The translations under genes were made by a program, and so were the position numbers. From Amaranthus tricolor (Eukaryota; Streptophyta; Magnoliopsida; Caryophyllales; Amaranthaceae), in assembly GCF_026212465.1 (NCBI RefSeq), contig NC_080058.1, forward strand, positions 2,342,001 to 2,406,000: a stretch of DNA of 64,000 bases. Reading direction: 5' to 3'. This document shows, in pieces, positions 26,832 through 37,899 of the stretch (position 1 is its first letter; every line of letters begins with the position of its first letter). Below the pieces are notes generated by a model. It worked only from the letters and a program-made list of their open reading frames with translations. It was not told where the DNA came from and did not search any database.

Positions 26832-27191
26832 CATAACCGTTACTAGGAGTAGAAGGTGGTCTTTCAATCCTGAAGTTCACCAATAACCTTTACATAAAAT
26901 TCACGAAAGTATATCTTAATGTCGGCAGGCGGTGGCGAATCGGAGGGAGAATGATGACCCTTACTTGGGGAAGAAGGTGGTCTTACAATGCCCTTGGTTA
27001 GGGTAGAAAACACTATACCTGTCTTTCTTACATGAGTTGGTGGGACGTAGGGAAAATTATGACGCTTACTTGGAGAAGAAGATGGCACTGTACTGCTCTT
27101 GGGTAGGGCAGAAAACACTAAGCTCACATGAAAAGTTGTTATGATAATCAAGCATAACAAAAGTAGTGTCCTACAGTTTTAAGGTACTCAT
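26832..27191 (-). pseudogene. IDA-like secreted peptide gene, broken, with repeated peptide motifs
   Basis: The minus strand encodes a hydrophobic leader (CLIIITTFHVSLVFS) followed by two repeats of a module: VFSALPK...PSSSPSKRHN and VFSTLTKGIVRPPSSPSKGHH. A third, degenerate copy ([11 protein letters not shown]) lies in another frame just before the (TA)n tract. The motif matches the C-terminal bioactive peptide of INFLORESCENCE DEFICIENT IN ABSCISSION and its IDL relatives, which end in PSAPSKRHN and signal through HAESA-type receptor kinases (family knowledge). The long open frame has no ATG of its own. The nearest ATG (27191, followed by STLK) is one base out of frame at an AAAA run, so the start appears frameshifted. 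A sequencing slip in that run would restore a normal secreted precursor, so the pseudogene call is provisional. Confidence 0.6.
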
Positions 27192-27602
27192 TTTTGGGTT
27201 TAAAAATGTAAGAGAGTTAATGAAGATTAAATTATAATGATAAAGAATTGGAATTGATTATATTGACTCATTTTCATTGATAAACTTTACAGATGTATAT
27301 ATAATAATAATAATACCAGAGTCCAGAAGGAAGATCAATGTACAGAAATATTCTAATAAGGGCAAGAAATTAATTATCTAATCAAGATCAGGATCACTAT
27401 ACATAATATTGAAGATCATAATCATCCCAAGTGATTTGGGTTGAATAACAAAGAATTGTGTTTTGTCTCTGTTGAAACATATAACACTTTAGAGATCTTG
27501 AATTTAATTCTCGCAGCATATCTATTTCCCTCGGTCTGCTTAACACTTAAAAAGGAAATGGTGTAAATTAAGAGGGACAAAAAGAGAATCAGTTATCACT
27601 AA

Positions 27603-27909
27603 CGGCTTGTTGGTCGTAGGTATTAAATGGTGGAAAAAGTAATGAAAAATTAGTATAATTTGGTAGAAAAATCACTTGACAAGTTAAATGGGCATACTTG
27701 TTCTCCTCCAATCACCTCATTTTCTTCACAAAAGTCATTCCAATGCATTACTATATGAATATGTGGTATTAGGTGATAATGAAAAATTGTGAACAATTTT
27801 TTTATGATCAAATTTCATTACCATGAAAATAACATGGTGCTTCTCATGACAATTTACACTACAAATCATTCCCATTACTATTGTTTAATACTAACAACCA
27901 AACCGGCCG
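27603..27909. mobile_element. Tourist-like MITE
   Basis: Left end cggcttgttggtcgtagg and right end ctaacaaccaaaccggccg form an imperfect terminal inverted repeat with TAA on each side (27600-27602 and 27910-27912). 307 bp with no coding capacity. Confidence 0.65.
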
Positions 27910-28122
27910 TAAATAGTTGTTAGGTAGTGTGAACATTATATCTACTATGCATGCAAGAGGTCCCAAGATTAAAACATTGTCTTGGGAAACAATTTACTCT
28001 AGACTCCAAAGTCCAAACCAGTCCATCTTGATCCAAACAAATTAAAGTATATAATCCAATCAATCGGTTTCAATGATCGATACAAGTTAATGAGAAGCAT
28101 ATGATACAAAAGTTTCACAACT

Positions 28123-28333
28123 GTAGGAATAAAGGTGAGGAGTATTTTAGGAGAAGAAAAGAAAATAGAGAAAAAAGAGATCATTTAGGAGAACAGATTA
28201 AACCTTTCCTACGTTTTCTCTGCTTCTCTGATAATTTAAGCATCCTAACTTTTCTCAGAGAAATCCTTAATGATCTCTTTTTCCTCTATTTTCTTTTCTT
28301 CTCCTAAAAATACTCCTCACCTTTATTCCTACA
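28123..28333. mobile_element. foldback element abutting the germin-like fragment
   Basis: About 65 bp at the left (gtaggaataaaggtgaggag...) recurs nearly perfectly inverted at the right (...ctcctcacctttattcctac) around a 75-bp centre. The right end coincides with the point where germin-like coding similarity is lost. Confidence 0.7.
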
Positions 28334-28360
28334 ATTGCCATCAAAGAAACAATAATATCA

Positions 28361-28621
28361 GGCTTCATAGACTCAAGTGATAAGGTATACTATAAAAAAT
28401 TGTCTAAGGGAGAAATTATGATCTTACCTCCGCCATTACTTCATTTTCAAGTTAATATAGCTCTTGCATATGTTAGTTTGACTAGTGTAAGGCCTAATTT
28501 CCAAACTATTACTATTTCACTCTCAGCAAATGATTTACCCACAAATGTAATCAAGAAGATCACTTTATTGGACATTAGGAAAGTCAAGAAGTTGAAGAGG
28601 ATTTTTGGTGGCCCTAATTGA
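28361..28621 (+). pseudogene. germin-like protein, C-terminal fragment
   Basis: The in-frame block begins GFIDSSDKVYYKKLSKGEIM and ends KKLKRIFGGPN-stop. It contains the complete second cupin motif G(x)5P(x)4H(x)3N as GEIMILPPPLLHFQVN, followed by AFVSLSS-like and ANDLP segments and the VKKLKxxxGG tail that are diagnostic of germin-like proteins. Normal members are about 210-230 residues and bind Mn in the cell wall. Here only the last 86 codons remain. The signal peptide and first cupin box (HxH...E) are absent, and the left boundary is a foldback element. It is therefore a 5'-truncated gene remnant, although the surviving frame has no stop. Confidence 0.75.
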
Positions 28622-28989
28622 GAAATTTAAATGTTTTTTAATCAATGTTGTTAGTCATGTATTTTCAAGCTTTTGTACTAGACATAAGCATCTAACTTAG
28701 AAGCGTATTGAATTGTTTGAATTTGAAATAAACACCATGAAATATGGATTGTTCATCGCAATGTTGTTGTACCTCAATGGAATTTAAAATATATTTGATC
28801 TGCTATCCATTAACTTTTTTTACTAATGGAAACCAAAATGACTTGAACCCTATCATTTTTTAACCTTCAAACTAATAAAAGAGTATTCAACAAACATTTT
28901 ATTACACACATACATTTCATCACCTCAATGCCATGCAGTGGCTCCCACTTAGGGTGGCGTTTGGAGTGGTCAGATGTACGCCACCTTAC

Positions 28990-29560
28990 TCTTGTTACTT
29001 ATAACACAAACAAGGTTGAATTAAGTGTGGAACATGAGAAGAAACAACTGAAGTGGTTGAAGAGTTTCCGTCAACAACGGACTTAGTATCGACCAATACT
29101 AACATTAATCTCGGTCGAGATTTGTATGCGAAAAGACAGAAGTTTTGGAGCTTGGAATCTCGAGCGAAACTCAAAAAGCCTTGATCAAGACTGAGAGTCT
29201 CGGGCGAGACTGATTCCAAGTTCGGTCAAGATTAGAGATCGTGGAAAGCAATGACTTTGGGTGTGTTGAGTCCTGCACGAAACTCAAATGAGGTTTGGTC
29301 GAATTTAAGAAGTCTCGCTTGAAACTTCCCAAATCTCGCACGTCCGCCCGTATTCTGCACGATTACTGTCAAAGGTAATATTTTGATGAGTTTTATGAAA
29401 ACTAAATTTAACTCTTTGTAACAGGGATTTAATATGTAAACACCCCATGTGCTTTGGTTAAAGGTAGAAGGAGAAGAATTAATTTTGAGAGCCACTCAAT
29501 TGCTAGTTTTTAGTGAGCAAGCAAAATTCTCTATATCATCTTTGTTTCCGATCTCTTTTG
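28990..29560. mobile_element. LTR-like retroelement debris
   Basis: Higher-GC sequence with repeated, tandem-like words (tctcggtcgagatttg, tctcgagcgaaactc, tctcgggcgagactg, aagtctcgcttgaaac) and no open frame. This is reminiscent of plant LTRs. No ends could be defined, so this is a weak call. Confidence 0.3.
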
Positions 29561-29995
29561 CACAATAGGAGTAATTTAAGTGAGCAGAATGTGGTCTTAA
29601 TAATGAATATTACAAAGATATATCGCCCAAATGCAACATCCACTACCAAACCATTGTACCTTAAATTTTAAGAACTGAAAGTCTACAAACAAAACTCAAA
29701 CATATAAGAATGTCTACAAATCGAGTTCAAATTTAATATTTATAGCAGAGGGATTTTTGTTCAATAAAGCATATCTGATAAATTCAGGGCCAAAAACTGT
29801 CAAAACAGAGCAGCTTGAACAAGCTAGTGATTTCTCAGACAATCATTGATGGAGAGAAATGGCAGGTGGTGCGGAGGTGCGTTTCTCCAATGAGCAGCTT
29901 ATGTGCTCTGCTTTGCCCCGCTTTGCCCCTCACATAGTCGTTCTTTTTATGGTATTATGATGTTTTCTCTAGTTTTTCCATCCTATCTATTTTGT

Positions 29996-30874
29996 ATTGT
30001 GTCAAGGACCATTTCCTCCAAGTGGAGGTTGGTTATGCCTTCATGAGTGGTGAGGTTGGCTATGGTGGCTGAGCTGTAAGCTCTGATGAGCAAGCAAGAG
30101 CTTGGATGCGCCAAAGTGGTGAAGGAAACAAGTGGGTTTTTAGGTGTGTTTTCTTGGCTTGGGCAAGAAAAGTGATCAAATGAAGGAGAGGTTGTGTTAA
30201 GGACTTGCTCAGGTGATCAGGTGGATAGCTTGTTCAAGCAAATAGCAGCGCAGAGGCAGCAGTAAGGAATACAGGTTACTGGGGTGAACAGAAGAGCTGC
30301 TCCAGCAAGCACTGCACCTATCAACAAACGTCTTCAAGCTGAAACTGTCCAAACACAGTTCTGTTCTGGGTGAGCATCGGCTCGTCAGAACGAGCATGAA
30401 AGCAACATTTCATGGAGGCTTGCTCGGTTATACTCGGACAAGGTAAATGGATGGTTGGTCAAGCACAGTGTTTGCTTGGACAAGCATCCTTCGTCAGAAC
30501 ATTGATTTTTGTGTCATGGCATGGGTGAAGGACTATGATGTCAGATTCCTCTGACTCGTTGGATCTAAAAAAGAGGCCTTCATGTTAGAAGGGTATAAGT
30601 TGTGAACGCATCATTCTAAGGGTTGTTGAACCAAGAGAGTGAGAGGTTGTCTTTGTGAGCAAACACCCCTGAGGTGTTTAAATGATGTGAGGAAATACTT
30701 AGAAATGTTTGAGTGACTTTGTATATGTTGTAATTTGTTGAAATTGCATTGAAATATACAAAACTTTTAATTGTAGAGAGGGGTGTTCTTGCATTGCATG
30801 TTTTTGTGCTTTTTTCGATTTTTGTGAGTATTGTTCTCTTTTCTTCTTTACTGTGTGGGACAAATTTCACATCA
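29996..30874 (+). mobile_element. probable copia-type LTR remnant
   Basis: A non-coding block with repeated words (gcttgttcaagcaaatag, gcttggacaagcatcc, gctcgtcagaacgagc) ending ...ggacaaatttcaca. A degenerate primer-site-like sequence follows (tttgggaacctatgggct, compare tttggtatcagagcctatggg of copia elements). A related block lies at 44960-45380. No gag or pol reading follows. Confidence 0.4.
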
Positions 30875-31317
30875 TTTGGGAACCTATGGGCTATGAAAAG
30901 TGTTCTTTGAAAAGAGAGAAAGTGTGTGTATGAGATTAAGAATCTCCATTTAGGGCTTGAGAGAAACCATAAAAAAGAAACACTTGAATGAAAGAGTGAT
31001 TGTAATTGTTAATCTAATTGTTTATTTATACAGTAAAAGGAGCTTTTGTTGATTGAAAAAAGATAACAATATTTCATATACATCATGTGCGTGATTTTGC
31101 TTGTTTGTGTATGATTACATATATTAGTTAAATCATCTGTTCTGATTTAATTTTCCCAAAGTTATAACATGTTATACAGGTGTACATACAACTATAAGTA
31201 TTGTACGGAAGATATTCAAACATGTGTGAGCAGATTATGTCGTGGTCAGGAAAATATATGACATTCAACCCAAAGCACTATTGGTAAAAGGTCTTAAACC
31301 TGTTCGTAGCTGAATCT

Positions 31318-32062
31318 TCATTGACTGATACTAACAGTTTGGAGTAGGCATTTAGCATTATTAAGACGATCATTCATTTCCTCGTTGTTTGTATCAATCA
31401 ATCTCAGCTCCTTAATTTCTTCCTGCCATTTCTCTATCTGTTCCTTGTGGATCCTGTAACAAATATTACAACAGATAATAAGCAGAAGGAATCAACTAAC
31501 AGTCCCAGGTGTAAATTATCAAGTGAATTCATATTCAGTAGTGTACATCAGAACTCGTTCTTCAAATTCCATGTTTAGCTTGTTAAACAGTGATTTCCCA
31601 GATTCCAGCATCTCAGACACCTGAAAGAATATATCATTATTTAAATCTGCATAATTTGCATTTCAACCTACTAGTTTACATTAGAACTGCAACTATCATT
31701 TCAGCGCGGAAAATGTTATTTATCTTATATGTAGTAACCATAGATCCATAAATGATATTTCAAAGAAGCGAAGGGGATGAAATAGCATAATTCTCCAACA
31801 TGATTACCAGTTGATTGAATGCCTCGACTTTCTCATGAATGCGCGAAATGCCAAGCCTCATCTCTTCTGACCCAGAGAAGTTCATCTCACTCTCTTCTTC
31901 CCCATTTTCTTCATTCGTTTCACCTCTGGCTTCGCTGATTTCATGATTCATCTGGTGAAAGTTAACTAATCAGCTGAAGCATAAATAAACGTGATGACTA
32001 ATTTTTACTCTTACATCTTCCATCATGAATTTCGTTGAAAGTCGAGTGCCATGCTCTACCAT
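31318..32062 (-). CDS. small acidic coiled-coil protein, 133 aa, function unknown
   Basis: Four coding exons on the minus strand: 32062-32015, 31951-31808, 31620-31547 and 31453-31318. Every junction is GT-AG with consistent phases (0, 0, 2). The ATG at 32062 (aacATGgt, good context) gives MVEHGTRLSTKFMMED. Residues 17-40 are strongly acidic (ETNEENGEEESE). From about 48 to the end the sequence is helical and heptad-like (MRLGISRIHEKVEAFNQL, HKEQIEKWQEEIKELRLI). A non-coding first exon ending 34329 (CAATACGAG|gtaact) very likely supplies the 5' UTR and would join the acceptor at 32075. In the ORF frame the upstream exon does not continue in frame, supporting the downstream ATG. No signal peptide. 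I do not recognise the family. The size and coiled coil suggest a subunit of a complex. Confidence 0.7.
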
Positions 32063-33119
32063 GTTGATTGTTAATCTGCAGATATGAATACATGTTTATG
32101 ACTGTTCCAAAGTCCCAATTTCCTAGTACACATCTGGCGTATATGTTTGTATAATCCTTAGAAACTAGCAAAAGCAAATGTATAAGGTGAATAGAAAATG
32201 GTACAAAATATTGTCACAGAAGTTATAGTAAGTTCCCGCCTGATTAAGATTTCCCAGGCAGCAGGCTCTAATTCAGCTAGGATACAGTGGCTCTCTAAGT
32301 GTGGAACGGAAGATAAAGGTAATCACTATTCACTAATGTAAACTAGAAAGATTCAAATATAATGGGCAGACCAACATCAAGTAGAGAAGCTAAAAGCAGA
32401 GAATTCATAAGTGAAATTCTTAGAGCAAAATGATAGGTTATTCTACTGTAAGAACATTTGATGATAACACATAAGCTTCATGACCTTGAAAATTATCCAT
32501 AACTATTACAACTTACAACAACAATGCCAACACCTGACCCTATCAGCTACACAAAGAAAAACAAATCAAAATCATCGATAAAAGAATTATACTTTATTCC
32601 CCAAATGAATCTAATACTAAATTAGTAACTAAGAAACCCAGTTTTAATGATCATCTACATACATTCTCCTTCGCAATTCATTCCTACAGATTGTCATATG
32701 CTATTAAAAACCCTAATTTTCCATGCCACTTTTCAATTCTATTATCTAGATCTTATTTGGCCTACTTCCTCCTCTAATTTCCCAAAAGTTCCAACCTGCC
32801 ACTTTTCTAGCTGCCCTATTCTAGTATTCGTGCACAACAATCAACTAGAGATTTAATTGCATTTTTGAGCCAAGAAACAGCTGATGCATGTGTCAACAAA
32901 TACTAGCTTAGAAATACTTAAATACATTTTGCGCACACACAAACAAAAAATCATTTTGTATTCAAGCAATAGTTCTGAAATAATGCTCAGATAATCAAGA
33001 CATTCATGGTGAAGCCCCGGCCCCCCTTGCCTTGCCGAAATTGCGATCATTTGTATTTTTAGCTTCCCCCTCCAATTAATATATGTTATACTTTTATAAC
33101 TTAAAGAATACAAAATTAT

Positions 33120-33205
33120 AACAAAAATTACTAGCTTAATGGTTGGAGTAAGACATTTGTAACCAAAGGTTAGGGGTTCAATTCCCAAGTTGAACTATTA
33201 ATTTT
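33120..33205 (+). repeat. tRNA-derived SINE-like fragment
   Basis: Contains tagcttaatggttggagtaag (A-box-like) and ggttaggggttcaattccc (B-box-like) at tRNA-like spacing, followed by AT-rich sequence. It lacks a foldable acceptor stem, so it is not a tRNA gene. It lies in the long first intron of the 133-aa gene. Confidence 0.45.
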
Positions 33206-34328
33206 TTAATAAACTAATAAATTTATATTATAATGTCATTACTCTTAATCTAATGTTCATGATTATACATCCATTCATTTTAATATGTGTGTGTTTATAC
33301 TTTTGCTATTTTAAATCTAATAGTATCTTTTCTGAGGCGTACTAGACATATATATAGAAACACTTAGTTTTTTTTTTTCAAAAGAGAAAAGTATAAGGAA
33401 GTTTGAACCTCATTTTTTAAATATAATTTTTGAAGTTCATTTCTTCAGCATATGATTTTAAAATTTTCATAATTAACTAGTTTTTATGTAGGAAGTACTA
33501 ATTGGCCCCTCTAATTCAAAATCTTGGTTTCTAACCGAGGACATTCATATTCCAGCAGGTAGTTTAGACTATACAGAATACAGTGTTTAGTGGACTCGTA
33601 TTGGGGCAGTTAGTTCAACATAATGCAATAATCAGATACTTAAAAATTCACTTAAACAGTAATTAAATGTTCAGATGATTAAACAACAAGATGAGAACTA
33701 ATTTGAGCTTCCAAATGGATTACAAAAACAAACACATCATCATCTCGTATAAGACAAAAACCTGCAGTTTATTCACATTCCACATCATTAAACCGCCAAA
33801 TCTTCATCTCTATGTATGCAACGAGTTCTCGTCAGTCATAAACTCGTAATAATACAACTCTCTTCAATAGATTTATCACTGAATTGGTTGCATCAACTAT
33901 CACACACACTGACACTATATTAATTTTGAACTTACTTAAACTTAAACGATTAGATGATATGTGCAAGAAGAAGAAGAAATCTTGAGCTCAACTCTTATTG
34001 TCTGCCTTTTGACAATTGATAGAAAAATTGCAATAATCGTAAACCTATATCGACTTAATTCTTCCATTATGAAAAACCAGTGCAGATAGATGCACTCGAA
34101 CGCGTAACCCATTATGTAAACAGCAGCGATTTGACGAAATTAACTCAATTATCCTATGAAATCGACTTAACAATGACAAATGCTCTGAAATATGCGATCG
34201 CATGCTACAGTTAAACTACTTTATCAGTTAGGTTGTCTTTGGCAACTAAAACTAACTAAAAAATGAAAAATAATCATGGCATAAATCGAAAGTTTCTGAA
34301 ATTTGATGTGAAAAGTAACAGAAGTTAC

Positions 34329-34475
34329 CTCGTATTGTAGAGATTGCGAATCAACAGTTTGAGCGAAAGAATTGAAATCAATCAACGAAATTTCGAAATA
34401 AAAAATCGGTTGCTCAAATGCTGAAATGCAGAGCAGAGCGCCAAAGTAAAATGAGGAGATGGCTGAATAAATACA
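34329..34475 (-). promoter_or_regulatory. predicted 5' UTR exon of the 133-aa gene
   Basis: Minus-strand sequence of normal GC content (tttggcgctctgctctgc...) ends in a good donor CGAG|GTAACTT at 34329 and has no ATG compatible with the downstream frame. It immediately follows, on the minus strand, the giant (TA)n array, which therefore occupies the core promoter position. The transcription start is not determinable. Confidence 0.5.
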
Positions 34476-34476
34476 A

Positions 34477-35357
<881 letters not shown>

Positions 35358-35399
35358 GGTTTTGACAACTTTGTATTTCATTAGATTGCATGATAAAGA

Positions 35400-36480
35400 G
35401 ATTTAGGAGTATAGAAAAAGGTTAATTTGTGTAAGTAATTTAAAGTGTGTAAGTGAATATGTAGGAGTTGGAGTGTGTAAGTGAATATGTAAGAGTTTGG
35501 AGTTTAGAAGAAGGTTAGCTTATGTAACAGATGAACATTATGGGTTACTATAGAAAAGATTTTGGTTCATCAAATTTTTCTTCTAGTATGTACAAGAGAA
35601 TATACTTTAAAATAATGGGTAAATCTGATCATAAAAATATGTAGTTTCATTAGAAAATTTTACTTAAACTATACTTAAAGTTAATAATAAAAATATGACT
35701 CATTTTTATGTATAAAATAAATAAATCAAAGTTATAAGGTTAAAATAATAAGTAGTAATGTTAGTTTAAGGAAGAAAGTTAAAATGTAAAGTTTTACAAA
35801 ATTGTGAATGTAAAAATAAAATTTTACTTTTCGTACTATAAAATAATAAAATAATACTTTAGTGCTTATAAAAAGATTTTAAACAAAATAATATTTTAAA
35901 GTTTAATATTTGAAAGAAATTACAAAATTGAAAAAGGTTTATGAATTAAAGATGGTTTGAAATAGATAACCAAATAATTAGATATTTAAATTGAAAATTC
36001 AGAATAATTAATCGAAAGACTAAGATTATGAATTGAGTCTGTTACACTCGTACTAAAGTTGCTGATAGAGTAAGGAGTACCATTTGATTCTAACTATTAA
36101 ACGGCCCATTACTCTTATATTGTAACACAAATCTTGTGTGAGATGCTCAATATATACAAAGCTAAATAGCCCTATAAATAGCCCCATAAATACACTCCTT
36201 GTTTAAGTGTTGTTTTACCGATAGATGGTGTTTTATAAGTTTAGCTCATACACTAATTATCGTGAGAAACAGTCTTTTTGATAAACACATTAGATAAATA
36301 AGTTAAATAGTCCAATTAATATAATTTAAAATAAAAGTAAAAATATAAATTTTTTGTTTTAAAGTGGTCTGTTTTAAAGATAAGTCTCTCACATAAGTAA
36401 TGTAACTCATATTCTAATTACAATACGAGCCCAGTATCGTCTTTTTGTCTTGATAAGCCCGGTCCAAATTTATCTTCCCC
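35400..36480. other. AT-rich intergenic region between divergent genes
   Basis: No gene. A short duplicated phrase (gtgtaagtgaatatgta) occurs at 35446 and 35475. At about 36250-36390 a copy of the dispersed 'gagaaacagtct...aagtctctcac' repeat is present. The region separates the minus-strand 133-aa gene from the plus-strand 79-aa gene. Confidence 0.5.
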
Positions 36481-36499
36481 TTCGCAGTTTGTATTCGTC

Positions 36500-36709
36500 A
36501 AACGACCCCTTCTCTCTCTAAAAAGGTGCCCTACAATCTACATACTTCTCTCTGTTCGGTAAGTTCTTCTCTTCCAAATCCACCATTTCCTTGTCATAAT
36601 ATATTTTTAATGATTAAAATTTGATTTTTCTTTACTTTCGTTCTTAACTTTGTTTTGGAATCGATCTGCATCTGATTAGGTGTTGCTCAACGTATTTCTA
36701 GATTCAACA
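36500..36709 (+). promoter_or_regulatory. 5' UTR with intron of the 79-aa gene
   Basis: A CT-rich leader (cttctctctctaaaaagg, cttctctctgttcg) ends in donor TTCG|GTAAGT at 36559. An acceptor (ctgattag|gtgttg, or tttctag closer in) lies just before the ATG at 36710. A leader intron is typical of constitutively expressed plant housekeeping genes. Confidence 0.55.
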
Positions 36710-37623
36710 ATGGCGGCTAAGTACATCCTCGGTTCCCTCGCTGGATCTTTTGTTGTTGCTTATGTCTGTGATAAGATAATATCTGATCAGAAGATTTTCG
36801 GAGGTAAAATCTACCGAAAACCTAGAAATCTGGCAAATTTCCTTTTCTTGTTCTAATATTTATTAATTCAGGTCAAGTTTTGAATGCGCGCGATTATGTT
36901 TTATTTATGTGAAGAAAGTGCACCAAAATCTGTAATTCTTTTGTAGTTGAAATGTTCATGGATTTCGGTTTAAAGTCGAGGTTTAAAATCTGTAATTCAA
37001 TTGTTTTCAATCTGTAATTCTTTTGTAGTTGAAATGTTCATGGATTAGGAGGAATAGCAACACCAAACAATAAACATTGTGTCCGAGTAAAATATCAGCA
37101 GATTTTTCTTTCGTTCTTGAAATTATTATGTTTTCAAGTTGGAAATTGGATGTTTTCGGTCGATTATCAACTATGTAGAGTAAAATTGTCATTCTGGGTA
37201 CCTTTACACTAGCAACTTAACATTTAGGTACACACCTTGGAATCTGTTTCACATGCTAAATGTACAAATTAATCAAAACAAAGCAAATATTGACAACCTA
37301 ACCTTTTTGCATGATTAGTGTTCAAGTTCTTTTAGCTACATTTATATTTTCTATTTTTGTTCTCGGATCATGTCCCATGAAGGTGAGTCCAATTAAAAAG
37401 ATAATTGGAGTAAGTATTGATAAAAAAATCATCCTCTAAACTTCTCTGTTGTTTAATATTTTTTCAAATGTGAGAAGGAACGACACCGTCAACTGTATCA
37501 AACAAAGAGTGGTTCGAGGAAACAGACAAGAAAATGCAGGCATGGCCTCGTACTGCTGGACCTCCTGTGGTGATGAATCCTATTAGTCGTCAGAACTTCA
37601 TCATCAAAACTACTGACTCATAG
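36710..37623 (+). CDS. small conserved plant protein, 79 aa, probably mitochondrial
   Basis: Two exons, 36710-36803 and 37478-37623, phase 1, GT-AG, 79 codons. The N-terminus (MAAKYILGSLAGSFVVAYVC) is a single uncleaved-looking hydrophobic segment at about residues 5-21. The junction restores FGGTTPSTVSNKEWF, followed by a Trp/Pro-rich tail, AWPRTAGPPVVMNPISRQN. This architecture (one N-terminal membrane anchor, small polar tail) is like accessory subunits of the respiratory chain. From memory it resembles a conserved roughly 9-kDa plant protein found in mitochondrial complex I preparations (At4g00585-type), but I cannot confirm that. The gene structure and open joined frame are directly seen; the location and role are inference. 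Confidence 0.75.
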
Positions 37624-37899
37624 TCATGAAATCTTTTGTTCATTTAGATTTTCATAATTTTTGGATTAAAAAAGGAAATATTGTATCCAAGTTTGTTGAT
37701 TGGAGCTCAACTCTATGCTATTTGGCCTAAAATAATGAAATTTGAAACACTATACAGAGAATTTCTACTGTCTTGTAATTTTGCTACTTTTGGAAGGCGA
37801 TTTTATCTTAAAGATTAATTGTGAGTTGTTGCTGTGTGTGAATCTTGGTGCTTTGCTTGTCATTTGATTTGTTGCTCTTTTGGAATTGCATGAACTTGA

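Noticed and set aside
33120..33205. tRNA gene
   Set aside because: A- and B-box-like words are present but no acceptor stem or anticodon arm can be folded; treated as SINE-like.
37007..37192. Minus-strand 61-codon frame
   Set aside because: It lies within the intron of the 79-aa gene on the other strand and has no supporting motif.
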